8,978 nt of DNA from assembly GCA_030426705.1 (NCBI GenBank), contig JAUHXW010000098.1, positions 1 through 8,978 on the forward strand, in the 5' to 3' direction. Source of the DNA: Gammaproteobacteria bacterium (GTDB lineage Bacteria > Pseudomonadota > Gammaproteobacteria > Xanthomonadales > Marinicellaceae). A program made the translations under genes and the position numbers. Below are positions 6,323 through 8,978 of the stretch, in pieces; position 1 is the first letter of the stretch, and the number at the start of each line of letters is the position of its first letter. The notes beneath the pieces were generated by a model. The model did not search any database and had not been told where the DNA came from. It saw only the letters and a program-made list of their open reading frames with translations.

Positions 6323-8938
6323 ATGTTAACAACCCAACAAATCAGAAATAAATTCATTGAGTTTTTTGAAAAGCAACAACATCAAGCGGTAAAAAGTAGT
6401 TCGCTGATTCCCGGTAACGATCCTACTTTGCTGTTCGTCAATGCCGGCATGGTGCAATTCAAAGATGTGTTTCTCGGTGCAGAAAAAAGAAATTACACCC
6501 GTGCTGCATCATCACAAAGGTGTGTCAGAGCAGGGGGCAAGCACAATGATTTGGATCAGGTTGGCTACACCGCCAGGCACCATACGTTTTTTGAAATGTT
6601 GGGTAACTTCAGTTTTGGCGATTATTTCAAACGTGAAGCCATACAATTTGCCTGGGATTTTTTGACTAAAGAACTGGGATTGCCTGTAGAAAAATTATGG
6701 GTCACTGTTTTTGAGGAAGACGATGAGGCGGAAAAGATTTGGCGAGATGAAATTGGTTTTCCAGCTAACAAAATTTCAAGAATAGGTGCCAAAGATAATT
6801 TTTGGCAAATGGGCGACACCGGCCCATGTGGCCCGTGTACCGAAATATTTTATGACCACGGTGAACACATTGCTGGAGGTCCACCAGGTACGCCGGAAGA
6901 AGATGGCGATCGATTCATCGAAATCTGGAACTTGGTGTTTATGCAGTTTGATAAACAAGCCGATGGCAGTTTGATACCATTACCAAAGCCTTGTGTTGAT
7001 ACCGGTATGGGCCTGGAACGCATTGCCTCAATTATGCAAGGTAAGCACAATAACTACGACATTGACTTATTCCAGCATCTGATCAAAAACGCCGCAAAAT
7101 TAACAGGTGCTCAAGATTTGGACAACCCGTCACTTAAAGTGGTCGCTGATCACATCAGAACCTGTGCTTTTTTGATTGCTGATGGTGTGTTGCCGTCGAA
7201 TGAGGGCAGAGGCTATGTATTACGAAGAATCATCAGACGTGCTGCCAGGCATGGCAATAAGTTGGGAGCCAAAGATTTATTCTTTCATCGAATGGTGGCG
7301 CCATTGATAGATGTTATGGGTGAAGATTACCCTGAACTGGTGGAACAAAAGACTGCCATAGAATCCGCGTTACAAGAAGAAGAACGCAAATTTGCGGAAA
7401 CTCTGGATATTGGTCTGCAAGAGTATCAAAAAGCCACCAGAGGACTGGGTGAGCAGGCAGAAATTCCAGGTGATTTGGCTTTCAAACTTTATGACACCTT
7501 TGGTTTTCCACTGGATTTAACGCAGGATGTGGCCCGTGAAGATGGTCGTGCTGTTGATGTGGCGGCTTTTGATGCTTGTATGGAAGCGCAAAAAGACCGA
7601 TCAAGATCAAACAAACAGTTTACCCAAAGCAATCAGATCTCAACCGATATCATCAAGGATTTGGCACCAACTGTGTTCAATGGTTATCAACAACATGAAG
7701 GTCAAGCCAAAGTGATGATGTTGTTGAAAGACGGTAAACCAGTTGATTCCATACAAGCCGGTGATGAAGCGGTGGTGATTTTGAATGAAACACCTTTCTA
7801 TGCAGAATCTGGTGGCCAAGTGGGTGATGTTGGCACATTATCTGCTGGTTTTTTTAAAGCAGAAGTTTTTGATACACAGAAAGCAGCCGGTCAATTTCAT
7901 TTGCACCATGTCAAAGTGATTGACGGTGAGTTGCAATCCAATCAGAAGGTCAATGCGCAAATTGATGACAATTATCGTCAAAAAGTGATTTTGAACCATT
8001 CGGCAACACATTTATTGCACAAAGTGTTGCGTGATGTGTTGGGTACCCATGTGCAACAAAAAGGTTCTTTGGTTAATGCCGAAAAGCTACGTTTTGATTT
8101 TTCCCACAATCAACCCATCAGTCAGGAACAATTGGCAGAAGTGGAAAAACTGGTTAATAAGGCAATCCGTGAGGACTTCAGTGCCAAAGACCAACTCATG
8201 AGTTATGACGACGCCATTACTTATGGCGCCATGGCTTTGTTTGGTGAAAAATATGGCGATCAGGTCCGAGTAATGGACTTTGGCGGTTTCTCTGTTGAGC
8301 TCTGTGGTGGTACGCATGTGCATTCTACCGGTGAAATCGGGCTATTCAAAATAACCCTGGAAACTTCAGTTGCATCGGGTATCAGAAGACTAGAGGCCAT
8401 CACCGGCGAAGCAGCGATTGATTGGGTACAACAGCAAGAACAATTAACCCGACAAATAGCCAGCAAACTCAATGCGCCCTTTGACGGTATTGGAGAAGCG
8501 ATAGTTAAAGTTCTTGAACAAAACAAGCAATTACAAAAGCAGATTGAACAACTGAACAAAGCACAAGCCGCCGCATCAGCCAGTGATGTTTACCAACAAG
8601 TTGTTGAACATCAAGGCGTACACTTCTTAACGCATGTTTTTGAAGACACAGACACGGCTGTATTACGCGATTTTGTTGATGGCTTTAAAGGTAAATATGA
8701 GAAAGGCGTGGTGGTGTTTGGTAATGTGTCAGGGAATAAGGCACAAGTACTGGTTGGCGTCACCAAAGGCAGTTGTCAGCAAATAAAAGCTGGGGATTTG
8801 ATTAAATCCATCCTGGAGAAAGTTGGTGGTAGAGGTGGTGGCAGACCTGATTTTGCCCAAGGTGGTGGTGAAGCTGATCAAGCACAGTTAACAAACGCCA
8901 TTGAATCGTCTATACAAACGTTGAAAGACAATATTTGA
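6323..8938 (+). CDS. alaS: Alanyl-tRNA synthetase
   Basis: AlaS charges tRNA-Ala with alanine in the cytoplasm and removes wrongly attached serine or glycine. All 871 residues are present (E. coli 876). The class II catalytic core fills about 1-240, with the opening SSSLIPGNDPTLLFVNAGM (25-43), RCVRAGGKHNDLDQVGYTAR (66-85), GDTGPCGPCTEI (164-175) and motif 3 GMGLER (228-233). The tRNA-recognition region follows to about 450 (ADGVLPSNEGRGYVLRRIIRR at 286-306). The editing domain has its zinc ligands H559 and H563 (HSATH) and C661 and H665 (CGGTH). After a Gln/Lys-rich coiled coil (about 705-755) comes the C-Ala domain, ending in the glycine-rich GGRGGGRPDFAQGGG (835-849). An in-frame TGA at 6314 makes ATG 6323 the first possible start, and the next Met (43) would cut into the core. 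No Shine-Dalgarno precedes it. It has its own promoter and is probably separate from the kdsB operon. Confidence 0.97.
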   Translation: MLTTQQIRNKFIEFFEKQQHQAVKSSSLIPGNDPTLLFVNAGMVQFKDVFLGAEKRNYTRAASSQRCVRAGGKHNDLDQVGYTARHHTFFEMLGNFSFGDYFKREAIQFAWDFLTKELGLPVEKLWVTVFEEDDEAEKIWRDEIGFPANKISRIGAKDNFWQMGDTGPCGPCTEIFYDHGEHIAGGPPGTPEEDGDRFIEIWNLVFMQFDKQADGSLIPLPKPCVDTGMGLERIASIMQGKHNNYDIDLFQHLIKNAAKLTGAQDLDNPSLKVVADHIRTCAFLIADGVLPSNEGRGYVLRRIIRRAARHGNKLGAKDLFFHRMVAPLIDVMGEDYPELVEQKTAIESALQEEERKFAETLDIGLQEYQKATRGLGEQAEIPGDLAFKLYDTFGFPLDLTQDVAREDGRAVDVAAFDACMEAQKDRSRSNKQFTQSNQISTDIIKDLAPTVFNGYQQHEGQAKVMMLLKDGKPVDSIQAGDEAVVILNETPFYAESGGQVGDVGTLSAGFFKAEVFDTQKAAGQFHLHHVKVIDGELQSNQKVNAQIDDNYRQKVILNHSATHLLHKVLRDVLGTHVQQKGSLVNAEKLRFDFSHNQPISQEQLAEVEKLVNKAIREDFSAKDQLMSYDDAITYGAMALFGEKYGDQVRVMDFGGFSVELCGGTHVHSTGEIGLFKITLETSVASGIRRLEAITGEAAIDWVQQQEQLTRQIASKLNAPFDGIGEAIVKVLEQNKQLQKQIEQLNKAQAAASASDVYQQVVEHQGVHFLTHVFEDTDTAVLRDFVDGFKGKYEKGVVVFGNVSGNKAQVLVGVTKGSCQQIKAGDLIKSILEKVGGRGGGRPDFAQGGGEADQAQLTNAIESSIQTLKDNI

Positions 8939-8978
8939 AAATAGGTCTTCTCATTTGAATTGAAATATAGTCTAATTT

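Noticed and set aside
8834..8873. GGTGGT-type repeats in alaS (and similar runs in lpxK near 4543 and 4691)
   Set aside because: They encode the conserved glycine-rich segment of the C-Ala domain and the LpxK P-loop, so codon use explains them without a repeat element.
8936..8978. Possible promoter after alaS (TATAGT at 8966-8971)
   Set aside because: The -10-like hexamer has no acceptable -35 at 16-18 nt, and the window ends before any downstream gene can be seen.

Overview
The window is a compact stretch of chromosome from a Gram-negative bacterium, most likely a gammaproteobacterium of low-to-middling G+C (judged by eye, not computed). The evidence is a complete set of lipid A/Kdo genes (msbA, lpxK, kdsB) headed by an ExbB/ExbD-type proton-channel pair, an arrangement known from several gammaproteobacterial lineages, plus Shine-Dalgarno sites matching the proteobacterial 16S tail. 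The genus cannot be fixed from this sequence. There are no RNA genes, insertion sequences, CRISPR arrays, attachment sites or other signs of transfer, and all six genes and the partial one lie on the + strand.

Layout. (1) 1-1600: the C-terminal ~80% of a two-module short-chain dehydrogenase/reductase resembling the ~660-residue fatty acyl-CoA reductases of Marinobacter and mycobacteria; its start lies before the window. (2) 1601-1722: an intergenic gap with a probable intrinsic terminator, then a weak promoter whose -10 box sits inside a small inverted repeat. (3) 1723-6252: a tightly packed operon, exbB-type, exbD-type, msbA, lpxK, kdsB. The junctions are a 4-nt gap, a GTGA overlap, a 14-nt overlap and an ATGA overlap, so translation is probably coupled. 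(4) 6253-6322: a 70-nt gap with a good sigma70-type promoter. (5) 6323-8938: a full alaS (alanyl-tRNA synthetase). (6) 8939-8978: 40 A/T-rich nucleotides in which I see nothing convincing.

How the genes work together. LpxK adds the 4'-phosphate to the lipid A precursor. KdsB activates Kdo as CMP-Kdo, the donor for the two sugars added to that precursor. MsbA then flips the lipid A-core across the inner membrane. The ExbB/ExbD pair would form a proton-driven inner-membrane motor; its target is not shown here, and its place in front of msbA is the most thought-provoking feature. The reductase and AlaS look like independent neighbours with their own transcription signals.

Overall this is an ordinary housekeeping region. 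I did not find a convincing undescribed system. The findings are modest: the motor/lipid A linkage, the two-module reductase, the operator-like repeat over the -10, the SD-less alaS start, and gene-order differences from familiar relatives.
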